Made by a program: the position numbers and the translations under genes. Shown one piece after another: positions 8,532 to 17,525 of a DNA stretch of 64,000 nucleotides (position 1 is its first letter; every line of letters begins with the position of its first letter). Origin of the DNA: Gp13-AA77 sp035578005 (GTDB lineage Bacteria > Acidobacteriota > Terriglobia > UBA7540); NCBI GenBank assembly GCA_035578005.1, contig DATJYK010000243.1:26328-90327 (forward strand), given 5' to 3'. The notes under the pieces are model-generated. The model was not told where the DNA came from. It searched no databases and was given only the letters and a program-made list of their open reading frames with translations.

Positions 8532-10460
8532 TTGGATCTTCATCTAACCGACGCGCAAGCGACCTCAGAAGAGCGCGCTGCCGTTGACTCTGAGCTGGGC
8601 GCGGCTGAATCGGGCTGGCAGGGCGGCCAGGGGCAAGACAGCGGGCGACAAGGCAGTAAACGGCCGATCTGCGACACGCGCGCGGCTTTCAACGGTGACG
8701 CGCACGGCAGGCGGCATCGTCTTCTACCGGTACTCCACGCAATCCAGAACCGCATCGGTTGGATCAGCCCAGGCGCTCTCAACTATGTCGCGTTGCGATT
8801 GGACGTCGCGCCCGCCGAAGCTTATGGCGTGGCATCTTTCTATGGAATGTTTTCCCTTCAGCCTCGTCCTCTGGTCGTAGCCCACGTTTGTGATGACCTT
8901 GCGTGTGTCACACGCGGCTCAGACAAGCTTTGTGCCGAACTGGAAGCCACCCTTGGTCCCGCGGCTTCCCCATGCTCAGGTGGACATGCCATCTGGCTGC
9001 GCAGCCAGTGTCTCGGTCTATGCGAGCGCGCTCCCGCGACGCTAGTCAGAGCGGCCGGGGAAAAATCTAATGAACGCGTGTTGGCCCCGGCGTCGGCGCA
9101 AGCCGTGCAATCCTTGATAGCGGACGCCGTCCAAGGTCGCCTGCCCGCCGAGCCAGACGTTCTGAACATTCAAACCAGCGTGCCTCAAGCAACACGGAAT
9201 AGTGAACCCTCGCCTTTGCGGCTTCTCCGTCGCATGGGCCAAGGCGGCGCTTCAACCTTGCAAGCCTATGAAAGACTCGGCGGCTATCAAGCTCTCCGCA
9301 AGGCCCTCCAGCTCGGCCCTGAAGGCACGTTGCGTGAATTGTTCGCTTCAAGACTGCTGGGGCGCGGCGGTGCGGCATTCCCCGCTGCCAAGAAATGGGA
9401 GGCGCTTTTCCTCGAGAGACATCTGTCGGAGCAGGAACCTCAACGCGCGCACTACGTCATCTGTAACGCCGATGAATCCGAGCCGGGCACCTTCAAAGAC
9501 CGCATCCTCATGGAGGGTGACCCGTTCGCAGTGATCGAGGGCATCACGATTGGCGGTTTTGTTACGGGCGCGCGCCACGGCTACATCTACCTGCGTGGCG
9601 AATACCCGCTGGCGGCCGAGAGTGTGCAACAAGCCATTGAGTCGGCCAACCAAAACGGCTTTCTCGGCGAAAACATTCTTGGCAGCGGCCTGCAATTCGA
9701 TATTGAAATTCGCCGCGGCGCCGGCGCGTATATCTGCGGCGAAGAGACCGCTCTATTCAACTCGATTGAAGGCTATCGCGGCGAACCACGCAACAAGCCG
9801 CCGTTCCCGACGCAGTCCGGACTTTTCCGGCAGCCCACCGCCGTCAACAATGTGGAAACGCTTGCCAACGTTCCCGGCATCATCCTTGAAGGCGGCGCTG
9901 CGTACGCTAAGCTCGGGACGGAAACTTCCGCCGGCACCAGGCTCTTTTGCCTTTGCGGTCACATCGCACGCCCCGGTGTCTACGAAATCGCCATGGGAGC
10001 TACGCTGCGCCAACTCATTACGCTTGCCGGAGGCGTTGCCGGTAGCGGCAAACTCCAGGCAATTCTTCTGGGCGGCGCGGCCGGAACTTTTGTTGGGCCT
10101 CAGGAACTGGATACGCCGCTCACCTTTGAAGGCACGCGCGCCATCGGGGCTACTTTAGGTTCCGGAGTGGTTATGCTGTTTGACGACTCGGTTGATCTTG
10201 GCCAGATCCTGTTCCGCATCGCCAGTTTCTTCCGTCACGAAACTTGCGGCCAGTGTGTTCCTTGCCGTGTCGGTGTGGTACGTCAGCAGGAAGCGCTGCA
10301 GCGGCTCGTAAGCGGTAAGCCGCTGGGCTCGGCAGCGCAGGAAATCGCCATGTTGCGCGAAATGGCCCAGGCCATGCGCGACGCCTCAATCTGCGGACTG
10401 GGCCAAACCGCCGCCAGCGCGCTGGCGTCCGCGCTCGAGCGATGGAGTCTGTTCGCATGA
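8532..10460 (+). CDS. NuoE-NuoF fusion: NAD(P)-linked diaphorase subunit of formate dehydrogenase
   Basis: TTG start at 8532 with GAGG about 7 nt upstream; the gap from fdhA is 9 nt. Residues ~60-200 are a NuoE-type thioredoxin-fold domain with [2Fe-2S] ligands C120, C125, C160 and C164. Residues ~230-642 are NuoF-like: the nucleotide-binding GRGGAAFPAAKKWE (277-290), CNADESEPGTFKDR, FMN-binding region, RRGAGAYICGEETAL, and the [4Fe-4S] motif C572-x2-C575-x2-C578 with C621. NuoE and NuoF are normally separate (FdsG, FdsB), so the fusion is notable though known elsewhere. It takes electrons from the molybdenum subunit through the ferredoxin-like subunit and reduces NAD+. The last codons overlap the next gene by 4 nt (ATGA). 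Confidence 0.92.
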   Translation: MDLHLTDAQATSEERAAVDSELGAAESGWQGGQGQDSGRQGSKRPICDTRAAFNGDAHGRRHRLLPVLHAIQNRIGWISPGALNYVALRLDVAPAEAYGVASFYGMFSLQPRPLVVAHVCDDLACVTRGSDKLCAELEATLGPAASPCSGGHAIWLRSQCLGLCERAPATLVRAAGEKSNERVLAPASAQAVQSLIADAVQGRLPAEPDVLNIQTSVPQATRNSEPSPLRLLRRMGQGGASTLQAYERLGGYQALRKALQLGPEGTLRELFASRLLGRGGAAFPAAKKWEALFLERHLSEQEPQRAHYVICNADESEPGTFKDRILMEGDPFAVIEGITIGGFVTGARHGYIYLRGEYPLAAESVQQAIESANQNGFLGENILGSGLQFDIEIRRGAGAYICGEETALFNSIEGYRGEPRNKPPFPTQSGLFRQPTAVNNVETLANVPGIILEGGAAYAKLGTETSAGTRLFCLCGHIARPGVYEIAMGATLRQLITLAGGVAGSGKLQAILLGGAAGTFVGPQELDTPLTFEGTRAIGATLGSGVVMLFDDSVDLGQILFRIASFFRHETCGQCVPCRVGVVRQQEALQRLVSGKPLGSAAQEIAMLREMAQAMRDASICGLGQTAASALASALERWSLFA

Positions 10461-11410
10461 GTCAATCGGTTACCGACACTTCGCAACCGCTCAACGCTCC
10501 GCAGCCGACGATTCCTCCACCGCGCGGCCCCATTCCGCAAGCGCCGCCGGAGCGCGAACGCCCCTGCGTTGAAATCAAGATTGATGGCGAACCTGTTTCC
10601 GTCCCCGAGGGTTCCACCATCCTGGACGCCGCCAAGAAGCTCGGCATTGACACTCCTACGCTCTGCTTCTTGGAGAGCCTGACCCCCGTCAACGTCTGCC
10701 GCGTCTGTGTGGTGGAACTGGAAGGCTCGCGCACGCTCGTTCCCGCTTGCTCACGCAAGGTGGAACCCAATATGTCGATCAAGACGGATTCCGAGCGCGT
10801 CCGTCTGAGCCGCCACCTGGTTTTGGAATTTCTGGCTTCGTCCGTAGACCTTTCCACGGCACCCGCGATGCAGGACTATATGGGCCGCTACGGCGCTCAT
10901 CCAGAGCGTTTCGGCGCAGCCGGCGCCACCGTCGCTCAGCCGGCAAAGATTGACAACGAGCTTTACGTCCGCGACTACTCCAAGTGCGTTCTGTGTTACA
11001 AGTGCGTGGAAGCGTGCGGCGTCGATGCACAGAACACCTTTGCGATTGCCGTAGCGGGTCGCGGCTTCTCCGCCCACATCGCTACTGAGTTTGACGTTCC
11101 GCTGCCCGACTCGGCCTGCGTCTATTGCGGGAACTGTATTGGCGTCTGCCCCACCGGGGCGCTGATGTTCAAGAGCGAATATGACATGCGCCAGGCCGGC
11201 ACGTGGAACGAAAGCCGACAGACTCGGACTGACACCATCTGCCCCTATTGCGGCGTAGGGTGCGACCTCACGGTGCACCAGCAGGGGGGCCAGATCGTTC
11301 GCGTGACCTCGCCGCTGGACCATAGCGTGACTCATGGCAACCTTTGCATCAAAGGGCGGTTCGGCTGGCAGTTTGTGCAGATTCAGGGAGCCGGCACGCG
11401 AGAAGAATAG
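10457..11410 (+). CDS. Iron-sulfur subunit: NuoG/FdsA-like N-terminal half of the formate dehydrogenase alpha chain
   Basis: ATG at 10457 overlaps the upstream stop (ATGA); an in-frame ATG at 10442 is less likely. After a proline-rich leader come a plant-type [2Fe-2S] domain (C70, C81, C84, C98), two [4Fe-4S] ferredoxin motifs (C177-C180-C183-C187; C221-C224-C227-C231), and at the C-terminus CPYCGVGC with GNLCIKGRFGW (C262, C265, C269, C297). That last block is the [4Fe-4S] domain that begins the molybdopterin enzyme in ordinary FdhA/FdsA. The protein ends 13 residues later. The catalytic subunit at 6615 begins just where this one stops, so the two together make one complete alpha chain. The His-Cys cluster usually found between the [2Fe-2S] and ferredoxin domains is absent. 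Confidence 0.9.
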   Translation: MSQSVTDTSQPLNAPQPTIPPPRGPIPQAPPERERPCVEIKIDGEPVSVPEGSTILDAAKKLGIDTPTLCFLESLTPVNVCRVCVVELEGSRTLVPACSRKVEPNMSIKTDSERVRLSRHLVLEFLASSVDLSTAPAMQDYMGRYGAHPERFGAAGATVAQPAKIDNELYVRDYSKCVLCYKCVEACGVDAQNTFAIAVAGRGFSAHIATEFDVPLPDSACVYCGNCIGVCPTGALMFKSEYDMRQAGTWNESRQTRTDTICPYCGVGCDLTVHQQGGQIVRVTSPLDHSVTHGNLCIKGRFGWQFVQIQGAGTREE

Positions 11411-12000
11411 ATTCGCCGACAAATGGCGGGAAATGACTTGGCGCGCCAGTCGTCCCTGCTGAACCTCGTCCCAATCTAATCATCAATGTTCGCCAGGCCG
11501 TGCGGCTAAACTTCGGCCCTTGTGTACACCTAATTTGTCTCGGCTCCTAATGGGCGGCCAGCTCGCTCGGGGGAGTGACCGCGCGCAAGGCAGCCCGTTG
11601 CGGTCCTCTCCGAGTTGCTTCCCTCCAAGCCCGCTAGTTACCGGGACTTCGCTGGCAGGGTAGACAGGGTGTCACCGAATGAGGACGGACCAGCCCGTTT
11701 AGCCCTTCGATTTTCAATTCGCTCGGTTCGGGGCACTCTTGGTTTCGAGCCTTCACTACATGGTATCGTGCCCGGCGGGTTTCGGCTGACGCCGCGGGGC
11801 GGCTATCGTCGAGGCTTTGGGACAAGGGTTGCCGCGCTGCGTTTTTCGACCCAGAGTTAACGCTGAGAAGTGAAGTGAGTCTACTATAGTTCAGATGGAA
11901 GGACAGTTAAGTAATCCGAACGGAGTTAGACTATGCTCGGCGGCGGGCGTGTTGGATGAAGCCCAGTTGACCGGTGACAGAACGCTGGGTGGCTCAAACA

Positions 12001-12022
12001 GGGGGTACCCCCGGGGGGGTAT
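12001..12022. repeat. GGGGGTACCCCC palindrome and G-run
   Basis: GGGGGTACCCCC is self-complementary and is followed by GGGGGGGTA. I recall similar GGGGTACCCC/C-run motifs heading intergenic repeats in acidobacterial genomes. Here it borders the AT-rich island. Confidence 0.6.
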
Positions 12023-12029
12023 GGGGTGT

Positions 12030-12260
12030 CCGGAAACGAACCCAAAACTGTAATTCATTCAGGAGATTGGGGATATATTGATTTTCAAGGTAAAATCAAA
12101 ATCGAGTTTAAAAAACGAACCCAAAATACTTAAAATTATTGTTATCATAAGCTTAACCTAATAAATCAGGGCAAAAACCATACAGAAAACGAACCTAAAC
12201 GAACCTAAAACAAACCCACCTAAGATTCTGCAAGTACTTTAGAATCAGCAAATGATTTTC
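12030..12260. repeat. AT-rich island with ACGAACCCAAAA repeats
   Basis: The motif AAACGAACCCAAAA occurs at about 12034 and 12112. Variants AAACGAACCTAAACGAACCT and AAACAAACCCA lie at about 12186-12224. Base composition drops sharply from its GC-rich surroundings. The core ACGAACCCA also begins the repeat at 29538. Confidence 0.6.
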
Positions 12261-12596
12261 GGAGGCGCGCAGATCTGTAGCTTGTCGTTCATTCCTGCCA
12301 AGCTCCATTCGCACTACTTGAACCTCAGCACGGTTTGCAGCCTTTGCACAGGCTTGGTCCACTCCTTCGCTTCCTCGCCTCGTCAGCGAAGAGCCGGAGT
12401 TCCTGGTAAACTTCTCTGGTCCGCACGTCCGAGATCCTGACCACTACTTGAGCTTTTTGGCACAGCGTGTGCATGTTGTCGCCCGAGTAAGAGTGTCTGT
12501 GCCGCAGTGAGGAAGTCGCATATGCGGCCCGTGTGCGCGCCAGGCGCTCGTCCCGCAAGGTCGATGAGTAGTTAGGGCTTGAAGCTGGAGAAGCCA

Positions 12597-15500
12597 ATGC
12601 TCACAGGCAAGTGCTCACCGGTCAGGCTGACTCTCAGGCCTGTGAGGCCTGCTGTTGTCTGCCGACTTCTACCGCTGATGCTTGCCGTCATCTCGCTGGC
12701 GGCCGAGAACAGCAACCCAGCGAACCGCGCCGAGACGCCCTCTGCTGCTCGGCCGAACGTTTCCGCCCGCGCCCGACTTAGCGCAGCCTACGCGGATCTG
12801 CCCTTGAGCTTCGAACCGAACGTGGGCCAGATTCGCGGTGACGGCGCTGCCCAAGTGCATTTCCTTTCCCGCGGAAGCGGCTACACGCTGTATCTGACCG
12901 GCAGAGACGCGGAGTTGGCCCTGCGATCAAGGGTAAATCGGAGCAGTTCCGAAGTTGGCAGCCGTTCGCCCTGGGCTAGCGCTAATGAACGGTCGGTTTC
13001 TTCCGTGCTTCGGATGCGGCTCGTCGGCGCCAACTCGGGTGACATCGTGGCAATCAACGAGCTACCGGGCAAGAGCAACTACCTGGTCGGCAACGATCCG
13101 CAGAATTGGCGCACAAGTGTTGGGAACTACGGGCAAGTGGTTGAACGCGACGTCTACCCGGGCATTGATCTGCGTTACCACGGCAACCAGACGCAGCTTG
13201 AGTACGATTTCGACGTCGCCCCGGGCGCAGATGCAAGCGCCATTAGACTCGCGTTCGAAGGCGTCAGCAGGTTACGCATCGATTCTGGCGGCGACCTCCT
13301 GGTGAAAGTTGATGGCGGCGAGCTGCGATTTCACAAGCCGATCGCTTATCAGCAGGCGCAAGGTGTGAAACACATCGTTGCCAGCCGGTTCGTCCTTCGC
13401 CACAAGCATCAGATAGCATTCCGGCTAGCCAAGTACGACACGCGCCAACCACTGGTGATCGATCCCATTCTCGCCTACTCCACCTATCTCGGCGGCAGCA
13501 GCATCGACGGCGCCAACGGCATCGCGGTGGCTCCCGATGGCACAGCGTTTATCGCCGGCGGAACATTCTCCACTGATTTCCCAACCGCGCATGCGTTACA
13601 GCCAAACGCGGGCGGGCCGGCTGACTTTCCCCAAGACGCCTTTGTCTCCAAGATCAGCGCCGACGGGTCAACACTGCTTTACTCAACCTACTTGGGCGGC
13701 AAGAACACGGACGTGGCGAATGCCATCGCGGTGGATGACTCGGGCGAAGCTTACGTAACGGGAACGACCAATTCCCCGGACTTCCCTGTGACGCCGGCCG
13801 CTTGGACGACCATCTGCGGCGGAGATGGGGTCTGCGGCGCCTCACTGAACCTTAACGGGTTTCTCGTGTTCAACGCTTTCGTGACGAAACTCAACGCTGC
13901 CGGCTCCGCGCTGGTTTATTCTGGCTTCCTCGGCACCTACCAGAATGACGTGGGCAGTGCTATTGCCCTCGACGGCAACGGCAACGCCTATGTAACCGGC
14001 GAGACTGGGCCTCAGGCCGAGGTGACCGTTGCTCTGATTCCCCCCGCGGAACCACCGGGACCATTTCCCACAACTGCAGGCGCGTTCCAGTCCACCTTTG
14101 GTGGCGCCACCGACGCCTTTGTAACCAAGATCGACGCCACCGGCTCCGAGCTCCTCTATTCCAGTTTTTTGGGTGGCAGCGGAGAGGACGTCGGCTACGG
14201 CATCGCAGCAGACGCCAGCGCAAATGCCTACGTAACCGGCCTCACGTACTCGACAGATCTTCCTATTACGGCTGGTACCGCTCTCCAATCCTCCTATGCC
14301 GGGGCCGGCGACGCTTTCTTGACCAAAGTCGATACGAACGGCACTGCGGCCAATTCGTTGGTGTATTCAACCTACCTTGGCGGCAGCGGGCTCGACCAGG
14401 GGAACGGCATTGCCGTGGACAGCAGCGGAAATGCCTACCTTGCTGGAGGCACGAGTTCGGCCGCGAAGGCGCTTAGCTTCAAGCCGCCGTTGGGCGCCTA
14501 TCAGGCGGATTGTGTCGTGGACCCAGTCGGAGTCTGCGAAAGCGATGCCTTTATGGCGAGGTTAAATCCCGCTCTCACCGGTGCCGCATCGCTGACTTAT
14601 TTTACGTACCTCGGCGGCAGCCTCGCCGACTCTGCTTCAGGTGTGGCGGTTGACACGAGTGGCGACGTCTACGTGACCGGATCGACAGTCTCCACCAATT
14701 TTCCAACGGGACCCTCGGGTGTTCCTGTTTTCCAACCTGAGTTCGGCGGCGGCAACGCCGACGCGTTCGTGACTGAACTGAACCCGGCGGGAGCTGGATC
14801 GAGCGACCTTGTATACTCAACCTACCTTGGCGGCACAAATACGGACTCGGGAACAGGCATCGCGCTCAACCCGAGCGTCTTTGCTTCCTCCTGCCCGGTA
14901 TCCGGAAAGATTCCGGTCTGCGACGCATACGTCGCCGGTCAAACCTGTTCGCTGGACTTTCCGCTTGCCAATCCGTTGCAAGCCGCGCCTGCCGGTAACT
15001 GTGATGCGTTCGTCTCGGAGATCAGCGTCTTGGTGGGAATCGCTCTCAACCCTGGAGGGCTCTTCTTCACGACCCAAAACATCGGTCCTGCGAGCCAGCC
15101 CCTTAAGGTGACGCTGACCAACGGGGACGCCGCGCTGAGTATCACCAGCATTGCCGTGACGGGAACGAACGCCTCGGACTTTGCCCAAACCAACACTTGC
15201 GGCACATCGGTGTCCGCGGGAGAGCAATGCACCATCAGCGTGACCTTCACGCCCACGGCGGCAGGCATTCGCAAGGCGTCGGTGACCATCACAGACAGCG
15301 CACCTGGGAGCCCGCAAATAATCAATTTGACCGGCAGCACTTCCACCGTCACTCTTTCGTCGTCCAGTCTCGCGTTCGGCAGTCAACCAGTCGGCGTGAC
15401 GAGTAGCCCCCAAACGGTCACGGTGACGAATACCGGCACCTCGTCCCTCACGATCTCAAGCATCACCGCCAGCGGCGACTTCGCCGAGACCAACGATTGC

Positions 15501-16832
15501 TCAGTGCCTCTTCAGCCCAGCACCAACTGCGTCATCAGCGTAACCTACACTCCTTCAGTTGCGATTTCGAGCATCGGCGCGTTGACCCTCACAGACAACG
15601 CGACCGGCAGCCCTCAGGTGGTGCTACTCACGGGCACTGGGGTGCCTGCTGCCACAGCGGCGCTTTCCGCCACAGCCATCACCTTCGCCAACCAGCCGGT
15701 TGGCGCCAGCAGTGCAGCCCAGAACGTGACCCTCACAAACACCGGAGGCGCGACTCTGCTCATTAGCAACATCGCTGTAGCGGGCGACTTTACCGAAAGC
15801 ACCACTTGCGGCGCGTTCCTGAACGCCGGCGGCGGTTGCACTATCAGTGTGACGTTCAAGCCGACGGCCGTCGGCAGCAGGTATGGAACCGTCACGGTGA
15901 CTGATAGCGCCGCCAACAGCCCTCAGACAATTACTCTGGCCGGCACGGGTCTCGCTGCGCCGGCATTGACTGTCTCGCCCACCAGCCTCAGCTTTTCGAG
16001 CCAGGAGGTGGGCACGGCGAGCGCCGCGCAGAGCGTGACCCTCACCAATTCCGGAACGGCGGCATTGAACATCACCAGCATCACGACTTCACCCAACTTC
16101 ACCCAGAGCGGAAGCTGCGGCCAGACCGTAGCCGCCAGCGCGACGTGCACTGTCAACGTCGCATTTTCGCCAGCGACAGGAGGCTCCCTCACAGGCACGC
16201 TGACGATCACAGACAATGCGCCCGGTAGTCCGCAGGTGGTAACGCTGGGAGGAGTCGGTTCCGATTTTGCGGTCATGGCGTCGCCTTCTTCGGCCACGGT
16301 GGTCGCGGGGAATTCTCTGAGCCTCACCGTTACCGTAACCCCGAAATCCGGTTTTAGCGCGGCGGTTGCGCTGAGCTGCAGCGGCCTCCCACCGCTTTCG
16401 AGCTGTTCAGCCTCTCCCGCTTCGGTAACGCCGAACGGGACCACCTCCGCCACGGCTATGCTCACGATCAGCACCACGGTACGGTCATCTTCGCCGCCCG
16501 GGTTCGGCCGCAGACTGCTATGGCCGCCGGTAGCCTGCTTGTCGAGGCTTGCTGGTGGTTCCAGATGGTTATGGTTGCTGGCTGCGATGGTTCTGCTCGG
16601 CCTGAGCCGATTCCCGGAGCGCCGATTTCGCCTTCGCCCAGTGCGGCTGGTTCCTGCCTGGGTTGTGCTCGCAATCACGGTTCTGGTTCTGATGTGCTCG
16701 CTGTCTTGCGGTGGAGGCGGCAATGGATATACCGATCCCGTAGGGACGGCGGCCGGCACTTATCAGGTCGTGTTGACCGGAACGTCTGGCACTCTGTCCC
16801 ACTCGGTCACGGTAGCTTTGACGGTGAAATGA
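12597..16832 (+). CDS. Secreted SBBP-repeat beta-propeller protein with ASH (choice-of-anchor D) domains
   Basis: ATG 12597 has GGAG 6 nt upstream; the frame also opens at TTG 12579. A signal sequence (LLPLMLAVISLAAE) is followed by the acidobacterial N-terminal region LSFEPNVGQ...HFLSRGSGY. About seven SBBP repeats follow, of the form YSTYLGGS..D.A.GIAVD..G.AYVTG..T.S.DFP (e.g. YSTYLGGSGLDQGNGIAVD). Four tandem ASH/HYDIN-type domains come next (repeating SSSLAFGSQPVG, VTVTNTGTS), then an Ig-like domain. Near the C-terminus two hydrophobic helices (WLWLLAAMVLLGLS and WVVLAITVLVLMCSLSC) precede a final beta segment. The architecture is common in secreted Acidobacteria proteins; ligand and role are unknown. 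Confidence 0.85.
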   Translation: MLTGKCSPVRLTLRPVRPAVVCRLLPLMLAVISLAAENSNPANRAETPSAARPNVSARARLSAAYADLPLSFEPNVGQIRGDGAAQVHFLSRGSGYTLYLTGRDAELALRSRVNRSSSEVGSRSPWASANERSVSSVLRMRLVGANSGDIVAINELPGKSNYLVGNDPQNWRTSVGNYGQVVERDVYPGIDLRYHGNQTQLEYDFDVAPGADASAIRLAFEGVSRLRIDSGGDLLVKVDGGELRFHKPIAYQQAQGVKHIVASRFVLRHKHQIAFRLAKYDTRQPLVIDPILAYSTYLGGSSIDGANGIAVAPDGTAFIAGGTFSTDFPTAHALQPNAGGPADFPQDAFVSKISADGSTLLYSTYLGGKNTDVANAIAVDDSGEAYVTGTTNSPDFPVTPAAWTTICGGDGVCGASLNLNGFLVFNAFVTKLNAAGSALVYSGFLGTYQNDVGSAIALDGNGNAYVTGETGPQAEVTVALIPPAEPPGPFPTTAGAFQSTFGGATDAFVTKIDATGSELLYSSFLGGSGEDVGYGIAADASANAYVTGLTYSTDLPITAGTALQSSYAGAGDAFLTKVDTNGTAANSLVYSTYLGGSGLDQGNGIAVDSSGNAYLAGGTSSAAKALSFKPPLGAYQADCVVDPVGVCESDAFMARLNPALTGAASLTYFTYLGGSLADSASGVAVDTSGDVYVTGSTVSTNFPTGPSGVPVFQPEFGGGNADAFVTELNPAGAGSSDLVYSTYLGGTNTDSGTGIALNPSVFASSCPVSGKIPVCDAYVAGQTCSLDFPLANPLQAAPAGNCDAFVSEISVLVGIALNPGGLFFTTQNIGPASQPLKVTLTNGDAALSITSIAVTGTNASDFAQTNTCGTSVSAGEQCTISVTFTPTAAGIRKASVTITDSAPGSPQIINLTGSTSTVTLSSSSLAFGSQPVGVTSSPQTVTVTNTGTSSLTISSITASGDFAETNDCSVPLQPSTNCVISVTYTPSVAISSIGALTLTDNATGSPQVVLLTGTGVPAATAALSATAITFANQPVGASSAAQNVTLTNTGGATLLISNIAVAGDFTESTTCGAFLNAGGGCTISVTFKPTAVGSRYGTVTVTDSAANSPQTITLAGTGLAAPALTVSPTSLSFSSQEVGTASAAQSVTLTNSGTAALNITSITTSPNFTQSGSCGQTVAASATCTVNVAFSPATGGSLTGTLTITDNAPGSPQVVTLGGVGSDFAVMASPSSATVVAGNSLSLTVTVTPKSGFSAAVALSCSGLPPLSSCSASPASVTPNGTTSATAMLTISTTVRSSSPPGFGRRLLWPPVACLSRLAGGSRWLWLLAAMVLLGLSRFPERRFRLRPVRLVPAWVVLAITVLVLMCSLSCGGGGNGYTDPVGTAAGTYQVVLTGTSGTLSHSVTVALTVK

Positions 16833-16903
16833 GACGGCATTGTTGGAGATGATCGTAGGCCGGGATGGCCCCGGCCGCAAGGCTGCAGACTCGGAGAGAC
16901 TCA

Positions 16904-17434
16904 ATGCACAAGCCTCGCCTGCTCATCCTTCCACTCTTGTTCGTGCCTCTGAACGCGATCGCCCAGCACACCCCGGAGGTGGAGGTATTCGGCGGCTATT
17001 CGAATTTGATAGCGAATGTGAGCGGCCCCAGCTTCAATCTGAACGGTCTCGATTTCTCAGTCGCGGAGAACGTCAATTCGTGGTTTGGCGGCGCCCTGGA
17101 CTTTACCAGCCACTTCGGCACCGAGGCCGGGAACAAGGTCAACACGCAAACCATCACCTATGGTCCCGTCTTCTCCTATCGAAAGCACCCGAGTGTGGTG
17201 CCGTTCGCCCACTGCTTGCTGGGAGCCGTGCGGGGCAGCTCCAATTACCTCAATATCTCCAAGTCAGCTTGGCAATTTACGGTCGTGGCGGGCGGCGGGT
17301 TTGACGTGAAGCTTACGAATAGCGTGGCTTTGCGTGTGATTCAAGCCGACTATGTGATGACACGCTTTAGCTCGACTTCGCAAGACAACATCCGGCTTTC
17401 GGCAGGAATTGTTGTCCAATTCGGCCGGAAATAG
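16904..17434 (+). CDS. Small outer-membrane beta-barrel protein
   Basis: ATG 16904 is preceded by GGAGAG. Signal peptide MHKPRLLILPLLFVPLNAIAQ with a likely cleavage after AIAQ. The mature part (about 155 aa) has alternating amphipathic strands ending in aromatic or hydrophobic residues and a terminal VVQFGRK, resembling OmpA/OmpW-like eight-strand barrels (EVEVFGGYSNL is the usual first strand). It lies 71 nt after the propeller gene and may be co-expressed. The specific function is unknown. Confidence 0.75.
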   Translation: MHKPRLLILPLLFVPLNAIAQHTPEVEVFGGYSNLIANVSGPSFNLNGLDFSVAENVNSWFGGALDFTSHFGTEAGNKVNTQTITYGPVFSYRKHPSVVPFAHCLLGAVRGSSNYLNISKSAWQFTVVAGGGFDVKLTNSVALRVIQADYVMTRFSSTSQDNIRLSAGIVVQFGRK

Positions 17435-17525
17435 GAACTCCAGGCTGCTGAACTCTGAATGACACGACTCTCTGAAGCCCTCGCAGCCTTCTTAGAATCC
17501 CTAGCAATCATGAGGTCGTGGCAAA

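Larger units (their letters stand above)
11411..12596. other. 1.2-kb non-coding stretch with AT-rich island
   Basis: No frame has convincing coding character. The first part (to about 11870) is GC-rich and may be relic coding DNA that I cannot identify. From about 12000 it contains a G/C palindrome and an AT-rich island (separate entries). The last part (12260-12580) resembles ordinary intergenic DNA upstream of the propeller gene, whose Shine-Dalgarno GGAG is at 12587-12590. Confidence 0.6.

Noticed and set aside
11560..11860. Possible intron or RNA gene
   Set aside because: Looked structured and GC-rich, but no family motif could be recognised and no flanking gene is split there.
12325..12597. 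Minus-strand 90-codon frame
   Set aside because: Composition and lack of start signal indicate intergenic DNA upstream of the propeller gene.
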